From NCBI RefSeq assembly GCF_036967205.1, contig NZ_CP146022.1, forward strand, positions 1,550,001-1,614,000: a DNA stretch of 64,000 bases, in the 5' to 3' direction. This stretch comes from Streptomyces sp. Q6 (GTDB lineage: Bacteria > Actinomycetota > Actinomycetes > Streptomycetales > Streptomycetaceae). The translations under genes and the position numbers were made by a program. Positions 8,861-17,340 of this stretch are shown piece by piece. Numbering within the stretch: position 1 is the first letter of the stretch; each line of letters starts with the position of its first letter. Below the pieces are notes generated by a model that saw only the letters and a list, made by a program, of their open reading frames with translations, ran no database searches and was not told the DNA's origin.

Positions 8861-9598
8861 TCAGTCACGTACGTACAAGGGCTCGCCGGGAGGCGTGGCG
8901 TCGGCCGGCAGGAGTGCCAGGTCGAGGCCGCGCACCAGGCGGGCCCTCAGTGTGGTGTCGGCCGCGATGCGGCGGGCGAGCGAGCCGGCCGTGGCCGAGG
9001 GGTCGGCGGCCGGGTCGAGGACCAGGGCGATGACGCCGTCCGCCTGGCCGGGGCCCAGGTAGGCGCGGACCACCGAGGGCTCCGCGGCGACGGCCGTGCG
9101 CACCGCGTCGGTGACGGCGGGGTCGGCGAGCGGGTCGGTGCTGGTGCGGCCCTCCGCGAGGGCGTACAGGGCGGCGCCCGTGAGCTCGTACGGGACCGGG
9201 CCCGCGAGGTCGAGGACGACGGTGTCGGCCTTCTCGTGGGCGGCGGCCTGAAGCGCCTGGTGCAGCGGGACGGCGACCGGGCGGGCCTCGGGGTCCCACA
9301 GGGCGAGGGACGCGGTCGACGTGAAGGCGGGAAGGGCCTTCCGGTCGCCCGCCTTCAGGGTCGGGACCGCCATGTCGGACGTCTTCTCGCGGCGCAGGCC
9401 GTTCTCGTCCTCCTCGACCTCGCCCAGGACGGCGACGACGGGGACGAGGAGCCGGGCGTCCTTCAGGGCCGCAAGGACCGGTCCATGGGCCGTGCGGTCG
9501 GCCGACCACGCGGCCAGGGCCTCGGCGAGGCGGGGGTCCGCGGTGCCGTCGTCGTCGGAGAAGCCGGGGTCGGGAATGTTCTTGTTCGCCACGTTCAC
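8861..9598 (-). CDS. SseB-domain protein
   Basis: A 245-residue cytoplasmic protein with the SseB N-terminal fold in the middle: LLVPVVAVLGEVEEDENGL, then AVPTLKAGDRKALPAFTS and LALWDPEARPVAVPLHQAL. This is followed by an Ala-rich C-terminal domain. Family members in actinomycetes have no established role. It starts at GTG (MNVANKNIPDPGFSDDD), although a second GTG two codons later is equally plausible. It converges on the DUF1844 gene with a 9-nt gap. Confidence 0.8.
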   Translation of the reverse strand: MNVANKNIPDPGFSDDDGTADPRLAEALAAWSADRTAHGPVLAALKDARLLVPVVAVLGEVEEDENGLRREKTSDMAVPTLKAGDRKALPAFTSTASLALWDPEARPVAVPLHQALQAAAHEKADTVVLDLAGPVPYELTGAALYALAEGRTSTDPLADPAVTDAVRTAVAAEPSVVRAYLGPGQADGVIALVLDPAADPSATAGSLARRIAADTTLRARLVRGLDLALLPADATPPGEPLYVRD

Positions 9599-9687
9599 CG
9601 ACCCTACCGAGCGGAGGCGTCGACGTTCTCAGCGGACCCTGAGGTCCTGCTCATGGCGCGCACAGGGCCGGGACCGAGCATCGCGGC

Positions 9688-10623
9688 ATGCCTCCCCAGT
9701 CCCGTCGCCGGCGTCGGCGCGATCAGCGCCGACGCCCCGTCCTGTACGCGGCCGTCGCCTCCGCGGTGCTCCTCTCCGCCACCGCCGCCACTACGGTCTA
9801 CGTGAAGGCGCGGGCGCACGACGCGACGGCGCTGGTGTCGCACATCACCTCGTCCGGGGAGGATCCGTCCGTGTCGCCCTCTCCCTCGCCGACCGTGGAC
9901 CTCGACGCGCTGCTCGCGAAGGCCGTGCGGTCCGCCGCCGCCGGGCACGACGGTGACGTGTCGGTGTCCGTGCTCGACATGGACACCGGGACGCGTGCCT
10001 CGTACGCGTCGGGCGACAGGACGTACGACACCGCGAGCATCGTGAAGGTCGACATCCTGGCCGCGCTGCTGTTGCGGGCGCGGGACGAGGGGCGGTCGCT
10101 GACCGCGCGGGAGAAGACGTACGCGACCGCGATGATCGAGCACAGCGACAACGCGTCGACGACACAGTTGTGGGACACCATCGGGCGGGCCGACGGGCTC
10201 GACGCGGCGAACGAGCGGCTCGGGCTGAGCGGGACAACCGGCGGAAACGGGCCGCTGTGGGGGCTCACCCAGACCACCGCGGACGATCAACTCACCCTGT
10301 TGAAGCAGGTGTTCGGCGTCGGGGACGACCTCGCGCTCGACGCGGACGCGCGGGCGTACGTGCAGGAGCTGATGGGGAACGTCGAGAGCGACCAGGCCTG
10401 GGGGGTCTCGGCGGCGGGTGACGACACCGCGCTGAAGAACGGGTGGTTGCAGCGGAGCACCACCGGGCTGTGGGACATCAACAGTGTGGGGCGCGTGAGC
10501 GGGGCAGGGAAGCGGTACCTCGTGGCCGTCGTCTCGAACGGGAGCGCCACCAAGGACGCGGGGATCGCTCTCGTGGAGGACGTGGCGCGGGCCGCCGTGC
10601 CGGTGCTCAGCGCCGGCGGCTGA
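9688..10623 (+). CDS. Exported class-A beta-lactamase-fold serine hydrolase
   Basis: A membrane-anchored or secreted serine hydrolase of the class A beta-lactamase/PBP fold, 311 residues. An Arg-rich N terminus and one hydrophobic segment (about 17-40) are followed by a Ser/Pro linker. The catalytic motifs are SIVK (nucleophile Ser and Lys, YDTASIVKVDIL), SDN (EHSDNASTT) and KNG (ALKNGW) in place of the usual KTG. The Glu166 region of true class A enzymes is not obvious, so beta-lactamase activity is doubtful; a cell-wall or esterase role is as likely. Its 3' end overlaps the convergent protease gene by 17 bp. Confidence 0.85.
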   Translation: MPPQSRRRRRRDQRRRPVLYAAVASAVLLSATAATTVYVKARAHDATALVSHITSSGEDPSVSPSPSPTVDLDALLAKAVRSAAAGHDGDVSVSVLDMDTGTRASYASGDRTYDTASIVKVDILAALLLRARDEGRSLTAREKTYATAMIEHSDNASTTQLWDTIGRADGLDAANERLGLSGTTGGNGPLWGLTQTTADDQLTLLKQVFGVGDDLALDADARAYVQELMGNVESDQAWGVSAAGDDTALKNGWLQRSTTGLWDINSVGRVSGAGKRYLVAVVSNGSATKDAGIALVEDVARAAVPVLSAGG

Positions 10624-11767
10624 GCCGGTGGCCGCGCCACAGGTGGACGGCGGCGCCGAGGAGCAGGACGCCGAGGCCGCCCGCGACCGGGCCGACCCAG
10701 GCGGCGGGGCCCTCGTCCCGCGGGGCGTCCGGGCCCGTACCGAAGTACTTCTTGCCGTACGCGGTCGGGGTCAGCTCCCGCGGCTTCAGCTTCGCGGCGG
10801 CGGCGATCGCGGCGGCCGGGTCGACCAGGCCGTAGCCGCGTGAGTCGTCGCGGCCGCCGGAGGGCGGGTCCTGGGCGGTGTCCTCGACGAGTTTCTTGAT
10901 CTGGGCGGGGCTCAGGCCGGGGTGCGCGGCGCGGATCAGGGCGACCGCGCCGGAGACGAACGCGGAGGCGGCGCTGGTGCCCCACGCCGAGTAGTACTTG
11001 CGGTCGGGGTCGGCGGTGACGATGCCGCGGCCGGGCGCGGCGACGGTGGCGTACCAGCGGCGGGTGGAGAAGGGGGCGCGGGTGCCCGCCGCGTCGACGG
11101 CGGTGGCGGTGATGACGCCGGGGTAGGCGGCCGGGTAGGAGATGTGGTCGCCCTTCTCGCCGCCGTTGCCCGCGGAGGCGACGACGGAGACGCCGTGCTT
11201 CAGCGCGTACTGGACTGCCGCGTCCTCGCTCGCCTCGGGGTGGGCGGTGTCGGAGTCGTCGCCCAGGGAGAGGTTGATGACGTCGGCGCCGTGGTCGGTG
11301 GCCCAGCGGATGCCCTCCGCCAGGGCGTTGCCCCGGGTCTCGCGGGCCTTGGCGCGGGCCGGATCGCCGTCCTCCAGGATCACGCGGACGGGGAGGATCT
11401 CCGCTTCGGGGGCGACGCCCATGACGCCGTCGCTGTCGTCCTGTCCGTGTCCGTGGCCCGCGATGATGCCGGCGATGGCGGTGCCGTGGCGGGCCCAGGG
11501 CCGGTCGCCGCGCCCGGCGCCGAAGCCGATGAGGTCCTTGCCGGTGAGGACGTTGCCCTTCAGGTCGGGGTGCTGGTCGTCGACGCCGGTGTCCAGGACG
11601 GCGACTCTGATGCCCTTGCCCTTCGTGGTGCGCCAGGCCTCCTGGGTGTGCATCGCGGTGAGGCCCCATTGCTGGGCGCGGACCGAGTCCGCGTGGGCGG
11701 CGGTGGACGGGAGCAGGGCGAGGGCCGCGGCGGCCGCGCACACGGCGGCGGTGTGGTGGCGCTTCAT
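10607..11767 (-). CDS. Mycosin-like subtilisin-family membrane serine protease
   Basis: A secreted, membrane-anchored S8 protease of 386 residues. A signal peptide (MKRHHTAAVCAAAAALALLP, cleavage near AHA-DS) is followed by the catalytic Asp (VAVLDTGVDDQHPD), His (RHGTAIAGIIAGH), Asn (ASAGNGGEKGD) and Ser (GTSAASAFVSGAVALI). A C-terminal transmembrane segment (about 355-375) ends in WRGHRLSRRR. This layout matches type VII secretion mycosins (MycP). The start overlaps the upstream gene as ATGA. No ESX core genes lie in the window, so it may act independently. Confidence 0.88.
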   Translation of the reverse strand: MKRHHTAAVCAAAAALALLPSTAAHADSVRAQQWGLTAMHTQEAWRTTKGKGIRVAVLDTGVDDQHPDLKGNVLTGKDLIGFGAGRGDRPWARHGTAIAGIIAGHGHGQDDSDGVMGVAPEAEILPVRVILEDGDPARAKARETRGNALAEGIRWATDHGADVINLSLGDDSDTAHPEASEDAAVQYALKHGVSVVASAGNGGEKGDHISYPAAYPGVITATAVDAAGTRAPFSTRRWYATVAAPGRGIVTADPDRKYYSAWGTSAASAFVSGAVALIRAAHPGLSPAQIKKLVEDTAQDPPSGGRDDSRGYGLVDPAAAIAAAAKLKPRELTPTAYGKKYFGTGPDAPRDEGPAAWVGPVAGGLGVLLLGAAVHLWRGHRLSRRR

Positions 11768-12933
11768 GACGGCTGCTCCGTGGACTTCTGGACGGCCTTG
11801 CGCAGGCTCCGCTCGACGCGGTCGGCGATGCCCCGCGCCTCGTGGCCGAGTCCGGCCTGGGCGGGGGCGCTCGTGGCGCCCGCCTTCATCGCGTCGGCGG
11901 CGGGCTCGGGGTCGGCGACGGTGCGGCCGTCGGCGAAGCCGGAGACCGCGTAGACGACGACCGGGGCGTCGGTCAGGACGTCGATCGTCCAGGACGCGCG
12001 CTGGGCGTCGCCGAACCGCGCTGCGGCGGTGCCCCGGGCGGCGTACGGGCGCGGCATGAGATCGGTGCGCCGGTCGAGGCCCTGCTCGGCGAAGCGGCCG
12101 CGCAGCGCCTGGCCGGCCTCGGCGTCGGCGCGCGTGAACATCAGGCCGACGGTGGTGACGTTGCTCTGGGTGGCGTCGGTGTACGTGGCGCGCAGCAGGC
12201 GCAGGCAGCCGGCCGGGCGCAGCGCCTTGTGGAGCAGCGGGTCGAACGCGTCCTTGCAGTCGCTGTCGGGGGCGACGGCGATCCGGGTCCAGGTGCGGTC
12301 GGCGCCGCCGGGGCCGGCGCCCTCGCCCTTGAGGGTGCGCGGGAAGAGCCGGTCGACGGGGATGCCGTGCCAGAGCTCGCCGGCCGCGTGGTAGGCGCTG
12401 CCGGCGGAGACGGTGTCGTCGCCGCTCTCGCCGGTGAGCAGGGAGCCGGTGGCGGCGCCGCCGATGAGGCCGAGGCCGAGCACGAGGCAGGCCACGGCGG
12501 CCGCGGCGCGGGGCTTCAGGCGGGCGCCGACGGGGCGCAGCCGGGTGGTGCTGTCGTCGTAGTGCTCGGGGCGGGCGAACGTGACGAAGGGGCGGCCGGC
12601 GGTGTCCGGGCGGGGGTGAGGTCGACCGTGCCCGGCTGTCTGCGCGGGGCGGGGGCCGCGTGGGCGCCGGGGGCACCGGGCGCAGCCGGGTGGTGGTCTC
12701 GGCGGGTGCCACCTCCGGCGGGAGCGCCGCCGGGATCCTCGGCGGGGTCGTCGGCGCGGGGGCGGCGGCTCGGTGGTGCCGCGCTGCGGCGGTGTGTCCG
12801 GGAACCGCGAGGACGGGACCGGCGGCGGGGGCGTCGGGGGCAACGGAGGCACGCCGTCCGGGAGTTGAGGGCTCGGCTCGACCTCGGGGGCATGGGCGGG
12901 GCGCGGCGGGACACGTCGGGCTTCCGTGCTCAT
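11764..12933 (-). CDS. Membrane protein paired with the mycosin; N-terminal part shows three compensating frameshifts
   Basis: The annotated frame gives 389 residues: a Pro-rich N terminus, one transmembrane segment (about 142-162, VACLVLGLGLIGGAATGSL) and an extracellular domain of unknown function. Between about 12600 and 12780 this frame turns Arg/Pro-rich with rare codons (CGA, AGA, CCA), while the other two frames in turn show normal third-position GC. They read APAETTTRLRPVPPAP and then RRQPGTVDLTPAR, before the first frame resumes at DTAGRPFVTFARPEHYDDS. Three one-base losses would explain this and restore the frame overall. The stop overlaps the mycosin start (ATGA), so the two probably work together. 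The start is ATG at MSTEARRVPPRP. Confidence 0.65.
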   Translation of the reverse strand: MSTEARRVPPRPAHAPEVEPSPQLPDGVPPLPPTPPPPVPSSRFPDTPPQRGTTEPPPPRRRPRRGSRRRSRRRWHPPRPPPGCARCPRRPRGPRPAQTAGHGRPHPRPDTAGRPFVTFARPEHYDDSTTRLRPVGARLKPRAAAAVACLVLGLGLIGGAATGSLLTGESGDDTVSAGSAYHAAGELWHGIPVDRLFPRTLKGEGAGPGGADRTWTRIAVAPDSDCKDAFDPLLHKALRPAGCLRLLRATYTDATQSNVTTVGLMFTRADAEAGQALRGRFAEQGLDRRTDLMPRPYAARGTAAARFGDAQRASWTIDVLTDAPVVVYAVSGFADGRTVADPEPAADAMKAGATSAPAQAGLGHEARGIADRVERSLRKAVQKSTEQPS

Positions 12934-13072
12934 GCCTCCCCGTTTCCTCGAGCCTGCGTCGCGTCACTCTAACGGGCCCACCCGGGAACCGGGGGAACGA
13001 GCCCGCGCCCTCGGCCGATCTGCCCGTATCGTCCCTCTACCCTGCGGTAATCGGGTCTGGCAGGCTTCGGAC

Positions 13073-14275
13073 ATGACACCGCGCGCCGCCGACCGTGCCC
13101 GCTACGACCGGGCCACCGCACACCTCGACGCTCCCCTGGCGATCGTCGACCTGGACGCCTTCGACGCGAACGCCGACGATCTCGTGCGCCGGGCCGCGGG
13201 GAAGCCGATCCGGGTGGCCAGCAAGTCGGTGCGGTGCCGGGCCTTGTTGGAGCGGGTGCTCGCCCGTGACGGGTTCGCCGGGATCATGTCGTTCACGCTG
13301 GCGGAGTCGATCTGGCTGGCGCGGTCCGGGTTCGAGGACGTCCTGCTGGCGTACCCGTCGGCCGACCGGGCCGGTTTCGCCGAGCTGGCGCACGATCCGA
13401 AGCTGGCCGCCGCCGTGACGGTGATGGTCGACGACCCGGCGCAGCTGCGGCTCATCGACGACGCGCGGGACGGCGGCACCGAGGAGATCCGGGTCTGCCT
13501 GGAGCTGGACACGTCGTGGCAGGTGCTCGGCGGGCGGGTCAGGATCGGCGCGCTGCGCTCCCCGCTGCGCACCCCGGCCCAACTCGCCGACCTGGCGCGG
13601 ACCGTGGCCCGCACGCCGGGCTTCCGGCTCGTGGGGATCATGGCGTACGAGGGTCATGTGGCCGGGGTCGGCGACGCGCTCGCGGGGCGCCCGGTGCGCT
13701 CGCGGGCGATCCGGCTGATGCAGGCCGCGGCGCGCAAGGAGCTGGCCGTGCGGCGCGGCGAGGCGGTGCGGGCCGTGCGGGCGGTGGCGCCGGACCTGGA
13801 GTTCGTGAACGGCGGCGGCACGGGCAGCGTGCAGCACACGGCCGCGGAGGACGCGGTGACGGAGATCGCCGCCGGGTCGGGGCTGTACGTCCCGCGGCTC
13901 TTCGACAACTACACGTCGTTCAGCGGGCGTCCGGCCGCGCTGTTCGCCCAGCCGGTGGTGCGCCGCCCCGGGGTGGGCGTGGTGACCGTGCTCGGTGGCG
14001 GGTATCCGGCGTCGGGCGCGGCGGGCGCGGACCGGCTGCCGGTGCCGTACCTGCCCGAGGGGCTGCGCTACGACGCCCAGGAGGGGCCGGGCGAGGTGCA
14101 GACGCCGCTGCTCGGGGCGGCCGCCGACGATCTGCTCATCGGCGACAAGGTGTGGTTCCGGCACGCGAAGGCCGGCGAACTGTGCGAGCGGTTCGAGGTG
14201 TTGCACCTGGTCGAGGGCGACGCGGTGACCCGGACGGCACCGACGTACCGGGGCGAGGGCTACACCTTCCTCTAG
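13073..14275 (+). CDS. D-threonine-aldolase/D-amino-acid-deaminase-like PLP enzyme
   Basis: A 400-residue PLP-dependent fold-type III enzyme. An alanine-racemase-like barrel begins at APLAIVDLDAFDANADDLVRR, with the PLP-lysine region PIRVASKSVRCRALLE. It continues through GIMAYEGHVAG and FVNGGGTGS to a C-terminal metal-binding domain with LLIGDKVWFRHAKAGELCERF and LHLVEGD. The HAKAGE.CERF region is typical of D-threonine aldolase/D-serine dehydratase C-terminal domains, where His and Cys bind a metal. The exact substrate is unknown. The start MTPRAADRARYD was chosen over a long upstream extension with no homology. It stands alone, divergent from the mycosin pair. Confidence 0.82.
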   Translation: MTPRAADRARYDRATAHLDAPLAIVDLDAFDANADDLVRRAAGKPIRVASKSVRCRALLERVLARDGFAGIMSFTLAESIWLARSGFEDVLLAYPSADRAGFAELAHDPKLAAAVTVMVDDPAQLRLIDDARDGGTEEIRVCLELDTSWQVLGGRVRIGALRSPLRTPAQLADLARTVARTPGFRLVGIMAYEGHVAGVGDALAGRPVRSRAIRLMQAAARKELAVRRGEAVRAVRAVAPDLEFVNGGGTGSVQHTAAEDAVTEIAAGSGLYVPRLFDNYTSFSGRPAALFAQPVVRRPGVGVVTVLGGGYPASGAAGADRLPVPYLPEGLRYDAQEGPGEVQTPLLGAAADDLLIGDKVWFRHAKAGELCERFEVLHLVEGDAVTRTAPTYRGEGYTFL

Positions 14276-14306
14276 CCCTGATCGGCTCCCGATCAGCGGC
14301 CCCGGA

Positions 14307-15215
14307 TCAGCCCTCGCTCGGGCCGATGCTGCTGCCCACTCCCCCGCCACCCGTGCCGCCCACCGGGCGGATCCCCTTGACGATCGTGTCGAGGTCGGTG
14401 AGCGGGGGCGACGCCTCGCTCGCGTCGAGGGTGCAGCGCACGGCGACCAGCGCCTCGGTGCCGAGGCTGGAGGGGAACACCACCGACTGCACATAGCCGC
14501 CGGGGCCCTCGGCCGTCGTGACCTTCCAGCGCACGAGGTACCCGGCCCGGCCCGCGACCGCCAACTGCCGTGCGGCGACGACCTTGTGGGCGGTGATACC
14601 GCCGAAGGGCCGCTCCCCGATCGCGTTCTTGTCGTAGGCGAGGTCGGCGGCGTCGGAGACGTCCTGCTTCGCGAGGACCTCGGGGTCGGTCTCGTCGGTG
14701 TTCGTGACGGTGTGCGTGGAGACGGTGCCGCGCCGGCACAGGCCGTCGTCGTACGGGCAGGTGTAGGTGCGCGGGGTGGTGATCAGGGTGTACTCGTCGG
14801 CGACGTTCTCGGCCTTCTGCCAGCCGTCGACGACGGGCAGGGTGATGCCGTTGAGCGGATCGGTGACGCGGCGGGCGTCCTCGGTCGGGGACGGCTCGGG
14901 GGCGGGGGCCGAGCCGGCGGCCGCGGACGACGGGGGCGCCTCGGAGGGCTGTCCGGTGCGGGCCTCGGGCCCGCCGGAGTCGCCGTCGACGACGAGGACG
15001 ACGCCGGTGACGACGGCCGCGACGAGCGCGATGCCCGCGGCGGCGAGGGCGACGATCCTGCCGGTGCCGCCGGACCGCCGGGGCACGGGGGCCGCCGGCG
15101 CGGCCTGGGGATACCTGCGGTGCGGGGTCCACGAGGCCCCGTCCCACCAGCGTTCGGCGGGCGGGGCCTCGGGGTCCGGGTACCAGCCGGGCGGCGGTGC
15201 CGAGGGACTGCTCAT
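14307..15215 (-). CDS. DUF2510-domain membrane-anchored exported protein
   Basis: A 302-residue protein. The N-terminal DUF2510 motif (PPGWYPDPEAPPAERWWDG) faces the cytoplasm. A single transmembrane helix follows (about 53-76, IVALAAAGIALVAAVVTGVV), then a Ser/Pro/Glu linker and an extracellular domain (about 115-290) with paired Cys in YTCPYDDGLCRRG. The function of the extracellular domain is not recognised. It converges on the PLP enzyme with a 31-nt gap. Confidence 0.75.
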   Translation of the reverse strand: MSSPSAPPPGWYPDPEAPPAERWWDGASWTPHRRYPQAAPAAPVPRRSGGTGRIVALAAAGIALVAAVVTGVVLVVDGDSGGPEARTGQPSEAPPSSAAAGSAPAPEPSPTEDARRVTDPLNGITLPVVDGWQKAENVADEYTLITTPRTYTCPYDDGLCRRGTVSTHTVTNTDETDPEVLAKQDVSDAADLAYDKNAIGERPFGGITAHKVVAARQLAVAGRAGYLVRWKVTTAEGPGGYVQSVVFPSSLGTEALVAVRCTLDASEASPPLTDLDTIVKGIRPVGGTGGGGVGSSIGPSEG

Positions 15216-15243
15216 GCGGGCACTGTAGGCCGCGGCGGGAGGG

Positions 15244-16524
15244 TCAGTACACGGCGTCCGTCTGATCGGGCACGACCGAACCGTCGTCCCTCAGAAGCGG
15301 TCCGAAGCCGCCCTCGGGCCGGTTGTAGGCGGCCGTCGAGCACGGATAGGTGCCCGCCTTGCGCGGCAGCGGCTCGATGAACATCGGGTTGGCGACCCAG
15401 CGTCCGTCGGCGTTGTCGTAGGCGCGGCACATGATCTCGTTCTTGTTCCGGTTGAGGACGAGGTGGGCGCCGGTCGCGTCGCCGACGAACGTCACGTCGG
15501 TGTCGGCGTCACCGCCGCCGAGCGCGATCCGCTTGCTCCACCGCTGCTTCTCCCAGGCCGCCTCGCCCTTGACGTGGAAGATGTCCTGGTTGATCCAGCA
15601 GCGCTTGCCGTCGATGTACGGGATGGCCTCGCCCTGGTTGCGGCCGACTCCGCCGCAGCCCTCGTTGTACGTCGTGATGCGGCCCTCGGCGTCCAGGACG
15701 GAGCGGATCGCGATGGTGTGCCCGCGGTCGATGCCGACGCCGCGCGACCACACCTCGGTCACGGGCTCGGACCCGGCCGACACGATGTAGACGTCGAAGC
15801 CGGCCTTCCGCAACGTACGGATGAGGTCGCGCTGTTGGTCGTAGTAGCGGACGTAGCCGGGGATGGTGTGCGTGCCCAGTTTCTGGGTCGCGCCGATCGG
15901 CGCGGCGAGGGCCTCGGTGCGGGCGGCGGCCGCGTACGACTCCAGCTCGGGGACGGTGTGGCCCGCGAACAGCTGGGGCACCCAGGCGTACTGGGGCACG
16001 GTGCGGCGGTGGTTCCAGTCGCCCGCGAAGGCGGCGGCGCCGCTCATCGTCTTCCCGGACTCGCGGATGTTGAAGATCTCGTCCGTGCAGTCGGTGTCGG
16101 TGGAGGTGGGCAGCGGGGATCCGACGGGAACGGCGGTGCCGCAGGCGGCGGTGAGTGCCTTGTCGGCGTCGTCGGTCATCCACGCGCTGGTCTTCTTCCA
16201 GCTCGCGGGCCGCAGGATCTTGTCGTGCTTCAGCGACCAGGCGATGGTCGCGTCGGTGACGTCGTTCTTGGAGACGGTGTTGTCCCAGTCGAACGCGGCG
16301 ACGGGACGCGGGCCGTGGTGACCGTCGCAGGTCCCGCGTTCGTCGATCATGCGTTGGAGCTTGGCCCGGTTCTGCCCGTACCAGGGCAGCTCCGTGGAGA
16401 GCTGCGGGCACTTTCCGGACGTGGGGGACGCGGACGTGGCGGCGGCCGCAGGAGAGACGAGAGCCGCGGTCACCAGGACGGTGACCACGGCTGAGGTCCA
16501 CGCGGCAACATCTCTGTTACGCAT
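15244..16524 (-). CDS. Secreted HAD-superfamily phosphatase-like protein
   Basis: An exported haloacid-dehalogenase-fold protein of 426 residues with a signal peptide (about 1-29, ending SPAAAA). HAD motif I is AAFDWDNTVSKNDVTD, with both catalytic aspartates and the Thr present. Motif II is in YIVSAGSEPVTEVW, and a motif IV-like acidic stretch is ADTDVTFVGDATGAHL. Four Cys in the mature part may form disulfides. The resemblance is to secreted phosphoserine-phosphatase-like HADs of Streptomyces; the substrate is unknown. It lies 28 nt upstream of the DUF2510 gene and is probably co-transcribed. Confidence 0.8.
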   Translation of the reverse strand: MRNRDVAAWTSAVVTVLVTAALVSPAAAATSASPTSGKCPQLSTELPWYGQNRAKLQRMIDERGTCDGHHGPRPVAAFDWDNTVSKNDVTDATIAWSLKHDKILRPASWKKTSAWMTDDADKALTAACGTAVPVGSPLPTSTDTDCTDEIFNIRESGKTMSGAAAFAGDWNHRRTVPQYAWVPQLFAGHTVPELESYAAAARTEALAAPIGATQKLGTHTIPGYVRYYDQQRDLIRTLRKAGFDVYIVSAGSEPVTEVWSRGVGIDRGHTIAIRSVLDAEGRITTYNEGCGGVGRNQGEAIPYIDGKRCWINQDIFHVKGEAAWEKQRWSKRIALGGGDADTDVTFVGDATGAHLVLNRNKNEIMCRAYDNADGRWVANPMFIEPLPRKAGTYPCSTAAYNRPEGGFGPLLRDDGSVVPDQTDAVY

Positions 16525-16557
16525 GTGAAGGGACCGTACACCCGGTTGTCGCGTCCC

Positions 16558-17340
16558 CTACAGAGGCGTGACGTAGGCGCCCGAGATCCCGCCGTCCACA
16601 AGGAAGTCGGTGGCGTTGACGAAGGAGGAGTCGTCGCTGGCCAGGAAGGCGACGGCGGCCGCGATCTCGTCGGCCTCGGCGAACCGGCCGACCGGAATGT
16701 GCACGAGGCGGCGCGCCGCCCGCTCCGGGTCCTTGGCGAACAGCTCCTGGAGGAGCGGGGTGTTGACGGGTCCGGGGCACAGGGCGTTGACGCGGATGCC
16801 CTCGCGGGCGAACTGCACGCCCAGCTCGCGGGACATGGCGAGGACACCGCCCTTGGACGCGGTGTACGAGATCTGCGAGGTCGCCGCGCCCATCCGGGCC
16901 ACGAACGACGCCGTGTTGATGATGGAGCCCTTGCCCTGCCGCCGCATGTAGGGGATCGCGGCCTTGCAACACAGGTACACGGAGGTGAGGTTGACCTCCT
17001 GGACGCGCTTCCACGCCTCCAGGCCCGTGTCGAGGATGGAGTCGTCGTCGGGCGGCGAGATGCCCGCGTTGTTGAAGGCGATGTCGACCGAGCCGTAGGT
17101 GTCGTGGGCGGTCTTGAAGAGGGCGTCGACCTGTTCGGCGTCGGTGACGTCGACCTGGACGAAGGTGCCGCCGACCTCCTCGGCCGTCTTCTTGCCCGCC
17201 ACCTCGTCGATGTCGCCGCAGACGACGTGGGCGCCCTCGGCGGCGAGCCGGCGCGCGGTGGCGAGGCCGATGCCGCTGCCGGCGCCGGTGATGACGGCGG
17301 TGCGGCCGACGAGACGGCGGCAGATGATGTCCTGAGTCAC
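16558..17340 (-). CDS. Short-chain dehydrogenase/reductase of the gamma-glutamyl-amine operon
   Basis: A classical SDR oxidoreductase, 260 residues. It has the cofactor motif TGAGSGIG, the NNAG motif (IAFNNAGISPP), the catalytic Ser region (IINTASFVA) and Tyr-x-x-x-Lys (YTASK). Asp at the end of beta-2 (VVCGDIDE) favours NAD(H). It is the third gene of an operon and its GTG overlaps the aldehyde dehydrogenase stop (GTGA). In this context it may act on an aldehyde or alcohol intermediate of amine breakdown, but the specific reaction is not shown by the sequence. Confidence 0.87.
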   Translation of the reverse strand: MTQDIICRRLVGRTAVITGAGSGIGLATARRLAAEGAHVVCGDIDEVAGKKTAEEVGGTFVQVDVTDAEQVDALFKTAHDTYGSVDIAFNNAGISPPDDDSILDTGLEAWKRVQEVNLTSVYLCCKAAIPYMRRQGKGSIINTASFVARMGAATSQISYTASKGGVLAMSRELGVQFAREGIRVNALCPGPVNTPLLQELFAKDPERAARRLVHIPVGRFAEADEIAAAVAFLASDDSSFVNATDFLVDGGISGAYVTPL

